Program-made: the position numbers and the translations under genes | In this document: positions 32,847-41,552 of the stretch, piece by piece | Numbering within the stretch: the first letter of the stretch is position 1 | How the letters are laid out: each line of letters opens with the position of its first letter | Notes under the pieces: model-generated | Database searches by the model: none | What the model was told of the DNA's origin: nothing | What the model saw: only the letters and a program-made list of their open reading frames with translations | NCBI GenBank assembly: GCA_004028795.1 | Contig: SAIW01000006.1 | Coordinates: 62,001 to 126,000 of the forward strand | Source of the DNA: Chitinophagaceae bacterium | GTDB lineage: Bacteria; Bacteroidota; Bacteroidia; Chitinophagales; Chitinophagaceae | Reading direction: 5' to 3' | DNA: 64,000 nucleotides

Positions 32847-33299
32847 TTATTCCCTGTTTTTCGAATCAATCCAAATGGTTACCGGTCCATCATTTAATAA
32901 ACTCACTTTCATATCTGCACCAAAGATGCCGGTTTGTATTTTTTTGTTGGTGTCATTTTCTAACTGCTTAATCATTTTCTCATACATAGGTACGGCAAGC
33001 TCCGGCTTACTGGCTTTTATGTAAGAAGGTCTGTTTCCCTTTTTGGTAGCTGCATGTAATGTAAACTGACTGATTAATAAAATATCACCGTCAATATCTG
33101 TAACACTTTTATTCATCACATCATTTTCATCATTAAAAATTCTGATATTTACAATTTTATTGCTCAGCCAAACAACATCTTCATCTGTATCTGCATCTTC
33201 TATTCCAACTAAAACCAATAACCCATTTTTAATAGTACCCACTATTTGTTCATTCACCACAACAGAAGCATAAGTAACACGTTGTATAACAACACGCAT
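32847..33299 (-). CDS. dtd: D-aminoacyl-tRNA deacylase
   Basis: The 150-residue enzyme removes D-amino acids and misloaded glycine from tRNA. Family signatures are RVVIQRVTYASVVV at the N-terminus, the SQFT motif at 77-80 with LHA after it, and the NDGPVT motif at 136-141. These two motifs form the active site across the dimer. It is divergent from arfB with 21 nt between, and upstream of the GxxExxY cassette, the pyrophosphohydrolase and glyS on the same strand, a translation-quality context. Confidence 0.94.
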   Translation of the reverse strand: MRVVIQRVTYASVVVNEQIVGTIKNGLLVLVGIEDADTDEDVVWLSNKIVNIRIFNDENDVMNKSVTDIDGDILLISQFTLHAATKKGNRPSYIKASKPELAVPMYEKMIKQLENDTNKKIQTGIFGADMKVSLLNDGPVTIWIDSKNRE

Positions 33300-33320
33300 G
33301 TTTTATAGTATTTTTATAAA

Positions 33321-33728
33321 ATGAAGATAGATATTACACCCGAAATATTTTTTCAAACTGCAAGAAGCGGCGGCAAGGGTGGGCAGAATGTAAACAAAGT
33401 GGAAACAATGGTGGAAGGCAGATGGAATGTAGCTGCATCGGGCATTGCAAGTGATGAGCAAAAGAAAATAATTGCTGAAAAATTAGCTAATAAAATTACA
33501 GTTGAAGGTTTTTTATTGATAAAATCGCAGGAAAGCAGAACACAATTAGGCAATAAAGATTTGGTAATAAAAAAAATGAATGAGTTGGTGAATACTGCTT
33601 TAATAAAAAAGAAAAGCAGAATTGCTACCAAAGCATCAAAGGCATCTAAAGAAAAAAGAATAGAAGGCAAAAAAAGAAATGCTTTTAATAAAGAAGGCAG
33701 AAGAAAAATTAATCCGAAAGATTATTGA
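33321..33728 (+). CDS. arfB: Alternative ribosome-rescue factor ArfB (peptidyl-tRNA hydrolase, ICT1/YaeJ family)
   Basis: The 135-residue protein has the release-factor catalytic motif GGQ at 20-22 in RSGGKGGQNVNKVET, a short globular domain, and a long basic tail (residues about 100-135) that in ArfB enters the mRNA channel of stalled ribosomes. It hydrolyses peptidyl-tRNA on non-stop complexes without needing a stop codon. There is no codon-recognition domain, which separates it from RF1/RF2. MbnP follows 33 nt downstream after an ACGAATT repeat. Confidence 0.92.
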   Translation: MKIDITPEIFFQTARSGGKGGQNVNKVETMVEGRWNVAASGIASDEQKKIIAEKLANKITVEGFLLIKSQESRTQLGNKDLVIKKMNELVNTALIKKKSRIATKASKASKEKRIEGKKRNAFNKEGRRKINPKDY

Positions 33729-33735
33729 TTTTTAT

Positions 33736-33761
33736 AACACGAATTGTAGCGAATTACACAA
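33736..33761 (+). repeat. ACGAATTACAC-family repeat, single end
   Basis: AACACGAATTGTAGCGAATT and ACACAA occupy most of the arfB-MbnP gap. It is one arm of the family seen at 13.2 and 32.4-32.8 kb, with no inverted partner nearby. Confidence 0.55.
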
Positions 33762-34469
33762 ATGAAGAAACTATTTTTTACAAGCTGCTTTTTACTTTTT
33801 TTATCAAGCTTACAAGCTCAACAAAAAATCACCTTACATTTTCACAATAAGGTGGGTGATAAAGATTTGCAATTATTTACTGAAACCTATACGAATAAAT
33901 TTGGTGAATCTTTTACTGTTAACCGTTTTAAATATTATATCTCAAAAATTATTTTAATAGACAGCGACAGTAAGTATTATGCTTTTCCTTCAGACTATTT
34001 TCTGATTGATGAAGCCGATAGTTTATCTAAAACAATAACACTAACTACTGCAGCTAAAAAAATTAATGATATACAATTTTTGATTGGTATTGATAGCATC
34101 AAAAATGTAAGCGGTGTGCAAACCGGAGCATTAGACCCCATGAAAGGCATGTTCTGGACGTGGAATACTGGCTACGTTTTCGCTAAGCTGGAAGGGCAGA
34201 GTGATGCATCGCATGCTCCGCAGCATTTATTAAGCTATCATGTTGGCGGGTTTAAGCAAAATGAAAATGCTTTACGATTTGTACGCTTGAATATCGGTCA
34301 GAATGTTTCAACCAAAAACTTAATACTAAATATCAATGCCGACATTTTAAAATGGTTTGATAATACCTCAACTATTAAAATTGCTAACCAATCTGTTTGT
34401 CATCAACCCGGCAATTTTGCTATGCAATTAGCTGATAATTATGCAGGCATGTTTTCCATTCAACAATGA
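33762..34469 (+). CDS. MbnP-family periplasmic protein
   Basis: The 235-residue protein has a signal peptide (ending SLQAQ) and an MbnP-type beta fold: KITLHFHNKVGD at the start of the mature form, FKYYISKIIL, and the conserved block DPMKGMFWTWNTGYVFAKLEG (residues 125-145). In a studied MbnP/MbnH pair from a methanobactin operon, the diheme partner oxidises an MbnP tryptophan to kynurenine and MbnP binds copper. W132 and W134 in the FWTWNTGY motif are candidates here. The MauG-like gene overlaps it by 4 nt, so they are translationally coupled. Confidence 0.85.
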   Translation: MKKLFFTSCFLLFLSSLQAQQKITLHFHNKVGDKDLQLFTETYTNKFGESFTVNRFKYYISKIILIDSDSKYYAFPSDYFLIDEADSLSKTITLTTAAKKINDIQFLIGIDSIKNVSGVQTGALDPMKGMFWTWNTGYVFAKLEGQSDASHAPQHLLSYHVGGFKQNENALRFVRLNIGQNVSTKNLILNINADILKWFDNTSTIKIANQSVCHQPGNFAMQLADNYAGMFSIQQ

Positions 34470-35524
34470 AAATCTTTTCTACCATATTCATTTTAATAGT
34501 CTTAATTTTTTCAGGCATTGCATGGACAAACAATTCATTCAAGCCAACACCTTTACAGTTTATTGTACCTAAAGGTTGGCCGCAAACCGTATATGATTTT
34601 AAAAACAACTCATTAACCAAAGAAGGTTTTGAATTAGGCAGAAAATTATTTTATGATGAACGTTTAAGTAAAGATTCAACCATTAGTTGTGCAAGCTGTC
34701 ATCAACAGTTTGCAGCTTTTGCAACTTATGATCATAACCTTAGCCACGGCATTAATAATTCGCTTACAACCCGCAATGCACCTGCATTACAAAACTTAGC
34801 CTGGCAGAAAGATTTTATGTGGGATGGTGGCATTAACCATTTAGATATGCAACCCATAACACCCATTACGGCGGATAATGAAATGGGTGAAACATTGCAA
34901 TCAGTTATCGTAAAATTGAATAGAAGCAAAGAATATAAGGCCATGTTTAAGGCTGCTTTTGGAGATGAAACTATCAACACGCAACGTTTAACCAAAGCAA
35001 TCAGTCAATATGTTGTACTATTGGTTAGCAGCAACAGCAAGTACGATAAAGTAATGCGTGGCGAAGCAGCTTTTATTTTACCCGAACAATTGGGTTATGA
35101 TATTTTTAAGCAGAAATGTATCAGTTGCCATAAAGAACCTTTTTTTACAGACTTCAGTTTCAGAAATAATGGTATTACAACAGATACCACTTTGAATGAT
35201 TTTGGCAGAATGAAGATTACAAGAGATAAAAACGATTCATTAAAATTTAAAATACCGAGCCTTAGAAATGTTGCTGTTACTGCACCTTACGGCCACGACG
35301 GGCGTTTCTTTTCTTTAATGAATGTATTTGATCATTACAGAAAAAACATGAAAGTAATTAGTAACACAGATAGTTTATTGCAACATAAAATACCATTAAG
35401 TAATTTTGAAATCGGTCAATTAACTGCTTTTCTTTATACACTAACAGATTCATCTTTTTTAAGTAACAAAATGTTTGCACCGCCGGGTTATGATATTACT
35501 CCCAACTTTATTCATAATCATTAA
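34466..35524 (+). CDS. MauG/MbnH-like diheme cytochrome-c peroxidase-family protein
   Basis: The 352-residue protein has an N-terminal signal or anchor (residues about 3-20) and two heme c sites: C75-A-S-C78-H79 and C218-I-S-C221-H222. The lead-in ELGRKLFYDERLSKDSTISC and the later IPSLRNVAVTAPYGHDGRF are typical of bacterial diheme peroxidases and MauG. The 4-nt overlap (ATGA) with the MbnP gene suggests it is the MbnH-like partner that modifies MbnP rather than a general peroxidase. The MbnH-type assignment is inferred from the pairing. Confidence 0.88.
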   Translation: MKIFSTIFILIVLIFSGIAWTNNSFKPTPLQFIVPKGWPQTVYDFKNNSLTKEGFELGRKLFYDERLSKDSTISCASCHQQFAAFATYDHNLSHGINNSLTTRNAPALQNLAWQKDFMWDGGINHLDMQPITPITADNEMGETLQSVIVKLNRSKEYKAMFKAAFGDETINTQRLTKAISQYVVLLVSSNSKYDKVMRGEAAFILPEQLGYDIFKQKCISCHKEPFFTDFSFRNNGITTDTTLNDFGRMKITRDKNDSLKFKIPSLRNVAVTAPYGHDGRFFSLMNVFDHYRKNMKVISNTDSLLQHKIPLSNFEIGQLTAFLYTLTDSSFLSNKMFAPPGYDITPNFIHNH

Positions 35525-35603
35525 AGAAGTTCTAAGCTTTACGTTATAAGTATTAAGTTGAACAATCTATACTTACATTAGCAGTTTATAATTATTCATT
35601 GAG

Positions 35604-37100
35604 TTGAGCAGCATTAAGAAATTAGCAGGACAAACCATGTATTACGGCCTCAGCAGTATTGCTGCAAGGTTTATTAATTACTTGCTAACGCCGTATTTGA
35701 CTTTTAAATTTACTGAGGCTCAGTATGGCGAAATGAGTATTGTGTATGCATTCATTCCGTTTATGAATATCATTTTCACTTATGGAATGGAAACTTCTTT
35801 TTTCAGATTTTCAAGTAAAGCCGATAAAAATATTATTTACAGTACAACAAGTTTATCGCTCATATTTTCAACCATTATATTATCTGTTTTACTAATTGCT
35901 TTGCAACATCCGTTAGCAACACTTTTACAAATAACAGTTCATCCCGAATATTTAACCTTATCTGCAGCCATTATTGCATTAGATGCATTATCAACCATAC
36001 CTTTTGCCAAACTCAGGCAAGATGGAAGGCCCATGAAGTTTGCAGCAATTAAAGTGGGTGGCATTTTAATAAATATTATCAGTATTTATTTTTTCTTAAG
36101 TCTTTGCCCCAATTGGTTAAAAGAAAACCCCGATCACTGGTGCGGTAAATTTTTTAAAGCAGATTGGGCTGTTGGTTATGCTTTATTGGCAAATCTTATA
36201 CAAAACGCATTAACGCTGCTGTTCTTATCAAAAGAATTTGTAGGTTTTAAATGGAAGTTTGATGCAGCCTTATGGAAAGAAATAATTGTTTACTCATGGC
36301 CCTTAATTATTGCAGGCTTTGCCGGAATGATTAATGAAACATTTGATAGAATTATGTTAGGCTGGTGGGCTCCTGTTTCAACTGTTGAAGCAGCTAAAGC
36401 AGAGGTAGGTATTTATTCAGCATGCTATAAATTATCCATTTTAATAACCTTAGCAGTACAGGCATTCAGAATGGGTGCAGAGCCATTCTTTTTCAAACAA
36501 TCAACAGAACAAAATGCACCAAGGGTATATGCACGTGTAATGAAGTTTTTTGTAATTACTATTTGCATAATGTTCTTAATGGTAGCCATGTATTTAGACG
36601 TTTGGAAGCAGTTTATCCGCAACCCTAAAATGTGGGTTGGTTTAGGTGTTGTACCCATTTTATTATTAGCTAATATGTTCTTAGGCATTTATTACAACTT
36701 AAGTATTTGGTATAAACTAAGCAACAAAACAAGAGCAGGAGCAACCATAACTGTTATAGGTGCAGCTATTACATTAATTATCAATTTTCTTTTCATTCCG
36801 CATTTCAGCTACATGGCTTGTGCCTGGGCAACATTTGCATGTTACGGTACTATGATGGTGGTAAGTTTTATATGGGGGCAAAAGCATTACCGTATTCCTT
36901 ATGCCTGGAAGAAACTCGTAGCATACATGGTTATCGTAGTACTGCTATTTTTCATTCATAAAACGGCTGTTCATTTTTACAATCATTTAGTTTTCAGTTT
37001 GGTTTTCGCCACTGTATTACTTTCAATATTTATGTGGTTTATTTTTCAGGTAGAAAAGAAAGAGTTTAAAAAGCTGCCTGTTGTAGGAAAGTTTTTGTAG
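35604..37100 (+). CDS. Oligosaccharide flippase-family membrane protein (MOP superfamily)
   Basis: The 498-residue protein has about 12-14 transmembrane helices. Its start SSIKKLAGQTMYYGLSSIAARFINYLL matches the Bacteroidetes polysaccharide-biosynthesis/flippase proteins (Wzx and MurJ relatives). It would flip lipid-linked sugars across the inner membrane. The first codon is TTG; the next ATG is 12 codons in and would cut the conserved KKLAGQT lead, so I keep TTG. It stands alone with no glycosyltransferase cluster around it. Confidence 0.85.
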   Translation: MSSIKKLAGQTMYYGLSSIAARFINYLLTPYLTFKFTEAQYGEMSIVYAFIPFMNIIFTYGMETSFFRFSSKADKNIIYSTTSLSLIFSTIILSVLLIALQHPLATLLQITVHPEYLTLSAAIIALDALSTIPFAKLRQDGRPMKFAAIKVGGILINIISIYFFLSLCPNWLKENPDHWCGKFFKADWAVGYALLANLIQNALTLLFLSKEFVGFKWKFDAALWKEIIVYSWPLIIAGFAGMINETFDRIMLGWWAPVSTVEAAKAEVGIYSACYKLSILITLAVQAFRMGAEPFFFKQSTEQNAPRVYARVMKFFVITICIMFLMVAMYLDVWKQFIRNPKMWVGLGVVPILLLANMFLGIYYNLSIWYKLSNKTRAGATITVIGAAITLIINFLFIPHFSYMACAWATFACYGTMMVVSFIWGQKHYRIPYAWKKLVAYMVIVVLLFFIHKTAVHFYNHLVFSLVFATVLLSIFMWFIFQVEKKEFKKLPVVGKFL

Positions 37101-37109
37101 TCAACTTTT

Positions 37110-37152
37110 GTATTTCATAGCATCAACTGTTGCGTCGCACACTTTTACGTTC
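37110..37152 (-). repeat. GTACAAGTG-family element, copy H (type 2 core)
   Basis: On the minus strand GAACGTAAAAGTG (one change from GTACAAGTG), core GCGACGC, CAACAGTTGATGC and TATGAAATA give a complete copy. It creates a false upstream extension of the next gene. Confidence 0.8.
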
Positions 37153-37216
37153 CTATCTTTATTCATCTGGCAACTTTATTCTATCTTACAGCGTATCAAT
37201 TCAAAATCTAACAATT

Positions 37217-38116
37217 ATGCAACGTCGTATTTTTCTTCGCAACTCTGCTATTACAGCGGGTTTAATGGCATTAACACCTAAAGAAATTTTTGCAGCATTA
37301 CTGCAACAGCCTGCTTATAAAATAACCATGTTAAGAAATGATATCGGCATTTTTACAGAGCGTGGCGGTACTATTGCCTTCCTGTTAGATAAAAAAGGAA
37401 TTGTGGTGGTTGATTCTCAATTTCCCGACCAAGCCACCCATTTAATTGATGAATTAAAAAAGAAAACAGAAAATCCGTTTCAGTTATTAATCAATACACA
37501 TCATCACGGCGACCATACCGGCGGAAACATTGCCTTTAAAGGTTTAGTACCGCATGTTACAGGCCATGAAAATTGTTTGGTTAATTACAAACGTGTAGCT
37601 GCTGCACAAAAGAACGAAGACAAACAATTATTTCAGGATGTCACTTTTAAAGACACCTGGAAATACAAAGCAGGCAAAGAAAGAATTAAAGCCTATTATT
37701 TTGGTGCAGCCCATACCAACGGCGATGCTGTAATACATTTTGAGCATGCCAATATTGCCCATATGGGAGACTTAATGTTTAACAGAAGGCATCCGGTTAT
37801 TGACAGAACAGCAGGTGCTTCTATTAAAAACTGGATTAATGTTTTAGATAAAACAACCGCCACTTTTAATAACGATACATTATTTGTTTTCGGTCATGCG
37901 TTAGTACCTGATAATGTTACCGGAAGTAAAGAAGATTTAAAATTGTTTAAAGATTATTTAGAAAAACTATTGGTATTTACAGAACAGGAAATTAAAGCTG
38001 GAAAAACAAAAGAAGAGTTCTTAAAAAATACAGCTATTCCAGGTGTTACAGAGTGGAAAGGTGATGGCATACAACGACCGTTAACAGCGGCTTACGAAGA
38101 ATTAACTGCGAAGTAA
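37217..38116 (+). CDS. Exported MBL-fold metallohydrolase
   Basis: The 299-residue protein starts MQRRIFLRNSAITAG, a Tat-like signal. The metallo-beta-lactamase motif is THHHGDHTGG (H-x-H-x-D-H), with later ligands in FGAAHTNGDAV and MGDLMF and a final His in FGHAL. The fold covers lactamases, lactonases, glyoxalases and sulfatases, so the substrate is open. A periplasmic lactamase-like enzyme is plausible. An in-frame ATG at 37130 falls within the dispersed repeat and is rejected. Confidence 0.85.
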   Translation: MQRRIFLRNSAITAGLMALTPKEIFAALLQQPAYKITMLRNDIGIFTERGGTIAFLLDKKGIVVVDSQFPDQATHLIDELKKKTENPFQLLINTHHHGDHTGGNIAFKGLVPHVTGHENCLVNYKRVAAAQKNEDKQLFQDVTFKDTWKYKAGKERIKAYYFGAAHTNGDAVIHFEHANIAHMGDLMFNRRHPVIDRTAGASIKNWINVLDKTTATFNNDTLFVFGHALVPDNVTGSKEDLKLFKDYLEKLLVFTEQEIKAGKTKEEFLKNTAIPGVTEWKGDGIQRPLTAAYEELTAK

Positions 38117-38125
38117 TTGTACAAT

Positions 38126-38210
38126 GTCATTTCGAGATTGGGTTCTTGCCCAACGAGAAATCTCAATCCGGGTAATTAAAGAGATTTCTCGGCACGAACC
38201 TCGAAATGAC
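38126..38210 (+). repeat. GTCATTTCGA-family hairpin, copy R2
   Basis: GTCATTTCGAGATTGGGTTC at the left and GAACCTCGAAATGAC at the right are inverted, with further paired arms GAGAAATCTC and GAGATTTCTC inside. This is one of the best-preserved copies and ends 2 nt before the YkgJ stop. Confidence 0.8.
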
Positions 38211-38212
38211 GT

Positions 38213-38689
38213 TTAGTGAATCAGTTTTTCTAAAACATAATACACTATCGGGCAAAACTCACTGTTTTTTAAAGTGATGTTTTGCCTTTTTAATAATACA
38301 TCTTCGTCGGTGTAAGGAAAGCGATGGCAATCACCCGGTCTTTGTTCATAGATACTGCAATAATTATCAGCCCCTAAAAAAGGGCATGGTGAAGACTTTA
38401 CAACATAATCTCCATCCTTATCTAAACTCAAATAAGTATCAATAAAAACACTTTCTTTCATTTTTAAGTATTTACTTATTCGTTTGATGTCGGGTGTTTT
38501 AAAACGGGGAGAATAATTCTTGCAGCATGCTGCACAACTTAGGCAATCAACCTTTTCAAAAGCTTCTTCATGCAAGGCGGGTAATTGTTTCAGTACTTTA
38601 TTTTTATCTGCTCTTTGCAAAAAACTTTTATATAGTTTCTGATGTTCTTTACTTTTTTGTTGCCAATTATGTAACGGTATATTTACCAT
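38213..38689 (-). CDS. YkgJ-family cysteine-cluster protein
   Basis: The 158-residue protein has a cysteine-rich core: C49-x-x-C52-x-x-C-C (CLSCAACCKNY), then CPFL...YCSIYEQRPGDCHRFP. This is the zinc- or iron-sulfur-chelating pattern of YkgJ (UPF0153). Function is unknown. It stands between a dispersed hairpin and the divergent sterol desaturase gene. Confidence 0.87.
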   Translation of the reverse strand: MVNIPLHNWQQKSKEHQKLYKSFLQRADKNKVLKQLPALHEEAFEKVDCLSCAACCKNYSPRFKTPDIKRISKYLKMKESVFIDTYLSLDKDGDYVVKSSPCPFLGADNYCSIYEQRPGDCHRFPYTDEDVLLKRQNITLKNSEFCPIVYYVLEKLIH

Positions 38690-38748
38690 ATTGCTAAATT
38701 AATTAAGCAATACATTCAACCTATTTTCTTTTACTGTTATTTTGTTAC

Positions 38749-39648
38749 ATGCATTTAAGAGAGCAATGGCTTTTATTAATTTCAACGCCGTATTATCTTA
38801 TCATCATTGGCATTGAAGTGTTATTGTCGCATCTGCAACATAAAAAATTATATACTGTTAAAGATACCGTTGCCAATGTTTATTTAATGATACTTAACAG
38901 CAGTATTGATTTATGCTTTAGAATAATTTATTTAGCTGTGTTTGAAATATGCTACCAACATAAATTAATTAACTGGCAAAATGTAGTGCTGTATTGGATT
39001 TGCTTAGTATTAGCTGAAGACTTTTTGTATTATTGGCTGCACAGGTTTGATCATGAAATACGATTTTTTTGGGCTACACATGTAACACATCATTCATCAC
39101 AAAAAATGAATTTTACTGTTGGCTTTCGCTCTTCTGTTTTTCAACCTTTGTATCGCTTTATTTATTTTATTCCTTTAGCATTTGCAGGCTTTCAACCGCT
39201 TGATATTATTTTCATTTATTCGGCAACTCAAATCTGGGGCATTTTTGTTCATACAGAACTAATAAATAAAATGGGCATACTTGAGTACTTCATGGTTACA
39301 CCTTCACACCACAGAGTACATCATGGAAGTAACCCCAAATACTTAGATAAAAACATGGGTATGTTTCTAATTATCTGGGATAAATTATTCGGAACGTTTC
39401 AGAAAGAATTAAGGGATGAAGAATATCAACCCATCAATTACGGCTTAACAAAAAATATCGAAAACCCTAATGCCGTCAATATTGTTTTTCATGAATGGAA
39501 CGCTATTATTAAAGATGTTAAGCAACCGCATCTTTCTTTTAAGCAAAAAATAAAATACCTCTTTGGTCCACCGGGCTGGAGCCACGACGGAAGCAGAAAA
39601 ACAAGTAATGAGTTAAGAAAGGAAGAAATCGAAAACTACATAAAATAG
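38749..39648 (+). CDS. Sterol desaturase-family (fatty acid hydroxylase) membrane protein
   Basis: The 299-residue membrane protein has four or so hydrophobic segments and the diiron histidine clusters of the fatty acid hydroxylase superfamily: HRFDHE, HVTHHSS, and SHHRVHHG. The family hydroxylates or desaturates sterols, carotenoids or alkylglycerols. Bacterial substrates are mostly unknown. TATTTTG followed by TTAC precedes the ATG, a possible -7 element. The downstream nucleotidyltransferase converges with 3 nt between stops. Confidence 0.88.
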   Translation: MHLREQWLLLISTPYYLIIIGIEVLLSHLQHKKLYTVKDTVANVYLMILNSSIDLCFRIIYLAVFEICYQHKLINWQNVVLYWICLVLAEDFLYYWLHRFDHEIRFFWATHVTHHSSQKMNFTVGFRSSVFQPLYRFIYFIPLAFAGFQPLDIIFIYSATQIWGIFVHTELINKMGILEYFMVTPSHHRVHHGSNPKYLDKNMGMFLIIWDKLFGTFQKELRDEEYQPINYGLTKNIENPNAVNIVFHEWNAIIKDVKQPHLSFKQKIKYLFGPPGWSHDGSRKTSNELRKEEIENYIK

Positions 39649-39651
39649 CTG

Positions 39652-40551
39652 CTACCAAAGCATTTCAGGGTACTCTCCTTCTGTAATAAGTTTATGCAAA
39701 CTTTGTTTTACAACAGGTGCATCTTCTTTATAAGTAACGCCAAACCACTGTGCTGAAGTGGGTACTACTTTTACATTACCCATTTCACTATGAATAAAGT
39801 GATTGGTTACAAAAGGAATAAAAAATTCTGCCTTGGGGTCGTTACGGTTACGTTTTAAGAAATCGTAAAAAAGGGTTTCACATAAATCAATAACATTCTG
39901 ATGAAAGCAGATATAATTCATACTGGTTAAACTGCTTTCGGATAACACATGCAAATCGCTTTCATCTTCATAAACAATTCTTCCATCTTCTAAACGATAA
40001 ATTTTAGTACGTTCATTTATTTCAGTAAGGTTATTATCGGCATCTACATTGCATACACCACGGCTTACGCTTCCATATTCACTTAAAGTATTGGGCAAAT
40101 GATAACCGATGATGCTGTAAGTTTTTTCATTGCATTCATGCTTCAAAAAATTATAGGCTTTCTCAAAAGCATCTTTGCCGTAAAAATCATCTGCATTAAT
40201 TACAGCAAAAGGTTCATTTACTTTTCCTTTACAACACAAAACTGCATGACCTGTACCCCAAGGTTTTTTTCGGTCTGGATGAATATATTTCCCTTCAGTA
40301 AAAGAACTAAGGCTTTGATATACATAATCAACAGCAATTTTACCTTCTAATTTAGACTGAAATTTTTCTTTAAAACTTTCTGCAAACTCTTCACGAATAA
40401 TAAAAACTACTTTGCCAAAACCTGCTCTTATAGCATCGTAAATAGAGTATTCCATTATTGTTTCACCATTTGGGCCAAAACCTTCCACTTGCTTCATTGA
40501 ACCATACCTGCTGGCCATACCTGCGGCAAGAATCACTAATGTTGGTTGCAT
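39652..40551 (-). CDS. Nucleotidyltransferase (sugar-1-phosphate NTP transferase family)
   Basis: The 299-residue protein has the GT-A-like nucleotide-binding start VILAAGMASRYGSMKQVEGFG (only the core GMASRYGSMKQ is the signature), the metal-binding INADDFYG block, and STLTSMNY-like substrate segments. These enzymes form NDP-sugars from sugar-1-phosphates. Sugar and nucleotide are not certain. The frame opens with GTG at 40557, but the ATG at 40551 fits the family start MQPTLVILAAG. It is divergent from the ACC deaminase-like gene, 81 nt away. Confidence 0.83.
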   Translation of the reverse strand: MQPTLVILAAGMASRYGSMKQVEGFGPNGETIMEYSIYDAIRAGFGKVVFIIREEFAESFKEKFQSKLEGKIAVDYVYQSLSSFTEGKYIHPDRKKPWGTGHAVLCCKGKVNEPFAVINADDFYGKDAFEKAYNFLKHECNEKTYSIIGYHLPNTLSEYGSVSRGVCNVDADNNLTEINERTKIYRLEDGRIVYEDESDLHVLSESSLTSMNYICFHQNVIDLCETLFYDFLKRNRNDPKAEFFIPFVTNHFIHSEMGNVKVVPTSAQWFGVTYKEDAPVVKQSLHKLITEGEYPEMLW

Positions 40552-40632
40552 ATTCACAGTTTAATTACACAATTAACTATTGCGAAACTATGGTTTATGC
40601 TTATTCTAACCAATATTTTTGCTTTTGTACGT

Positions 40633-41523
40633 ATGATTGATTTACAATTTAATAACATATCGCTTCAGGAAATAGTATTATTAAATAATACTGAAAATAT
40701 TTCTCTCAACATATTAAGATTAGATAATATTCACCCTATTATCAGTGGTAATAAATGGTTTAAACTTCAATATTATTTAAAAGAGGCTATAGCAGGTAAA
40801 TTTTTAACAATAGCAACTTTTGGCGGAGCCTATTCTAACCATATTGTTGCAACAGCCGAAGCATGTACTAAAAATAATTTAGAATGTTTTGGAATAATAC
40901 GTGGCGATGAACACCGGACTTCTCATACACTTGAACTTGCGAAAGCTTATGGCATGCAATTACTATTTGTAAACAGAAGCGATTTTAAAAATAAAGATGC
41001 TATTAAAGAAAAGTATAAACACCATAATTGGTATTGGATTAATGAAGGCGGATATGGATTAAAAGGAGCCGAAGGTGCAGCTGATATAATGCAATTTGTT
41101 CCTGTCGATACAACACATATAATTATTGCAACAGGCACCGGTACTACGTTTGCAGGCTTACTAAAAAATTTATTACCTCATCAAAAAGTAATGGGTATTA
41201 ATGTTTTGAAAGGCAATATTTCTATTAACAATGAAATAAATAGTTTATTAACTGAAGAAGAGCAACACAAAAATTTTGAAATTATAAACGATTATCATTT
41301 TGGTGGTTACGCTAAACATCCAAAAGAATTGATTGAATTTATGAAACAGTTATGGTTACAATACAATTTACCAACTGACATTGTTTATACCTCAAAGATG
41401 ATGTTTGCGATTTTTGACTTAATTAATAAAAATTATTTTCCAACAAACAGCAAAATAGTAGCTGTGCATTCAGGTGGTTTACAGGGTAATTTTTCATTAC
41501 CGGTTAATACTTTACCATTTTAA
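40633..41523 (+). CDS. ACC deaminase/D-cysteine desulfhydrase-family PLP enzyme
   Basis: The 296-residue fold-type II PLP enzyme has the Schiff-base lysine in ISGNKWFKL, the GGAYSNHIVATA substrate loop, and the phosphate-binding TGTGTT loop. The family includes 1-aminocyclopropane-1-carboxylate deaminase and D-cysteine desulfhydrase; Bacteroidetes members are usually assigned to the latter or left open. An ATG is the chosen start at 40633; the earlier GTG/ATG codons in frame from 40546 add a membrane-like stretch that overlaps the divergent gene. Confidence 0.85.
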   Translation: MIDLQFNNISLQEIVLLNNTENISLNILRLDNIHPIISGNKWFKLQYYLKEAIAGKFLTIATFGGAYSNHIVATAEACTKNNLECFGIIRGDEHRTSHTLELAKAYGMQLLFVNRSDFKNKDAIKEKYKHHNWYWINEGGYGLKGAEGAADIMQFVPVDTTHIIIATGTGTTFAGLLKNLLPHQKVMGINVLKGNISINNEINSLLTEEEQHKNFEIINDYHFGGYAKHPKELIEFMKQLWLQYNLPTDIVYTSKMMFAIFDLINKNYFPTNSKIVAVHSGGLQGNFSLPVNTLPF

Positions 41524-41538
41524 TAATACCGCAGTTTT

Positions 41539-41546
41539 TATATTTG
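41539..41546 (+). promoter_or_regulatory. -7 element before the 41.5-kb secreted protein
   Basis: TATATTTG is a perfect TAnnTTTG followed by CTGCCG and then ATG, 6 nt away. No good -33 element is visible. Confidence 0.4.
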
Positions 41547-41552
41547 CTGCCG

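Noticed and set aside
37130-37216. Upstream start of the MBL-fold gene
   Set aside because: It starts in repeat copy H. The Tat-like signal begins at 37217.
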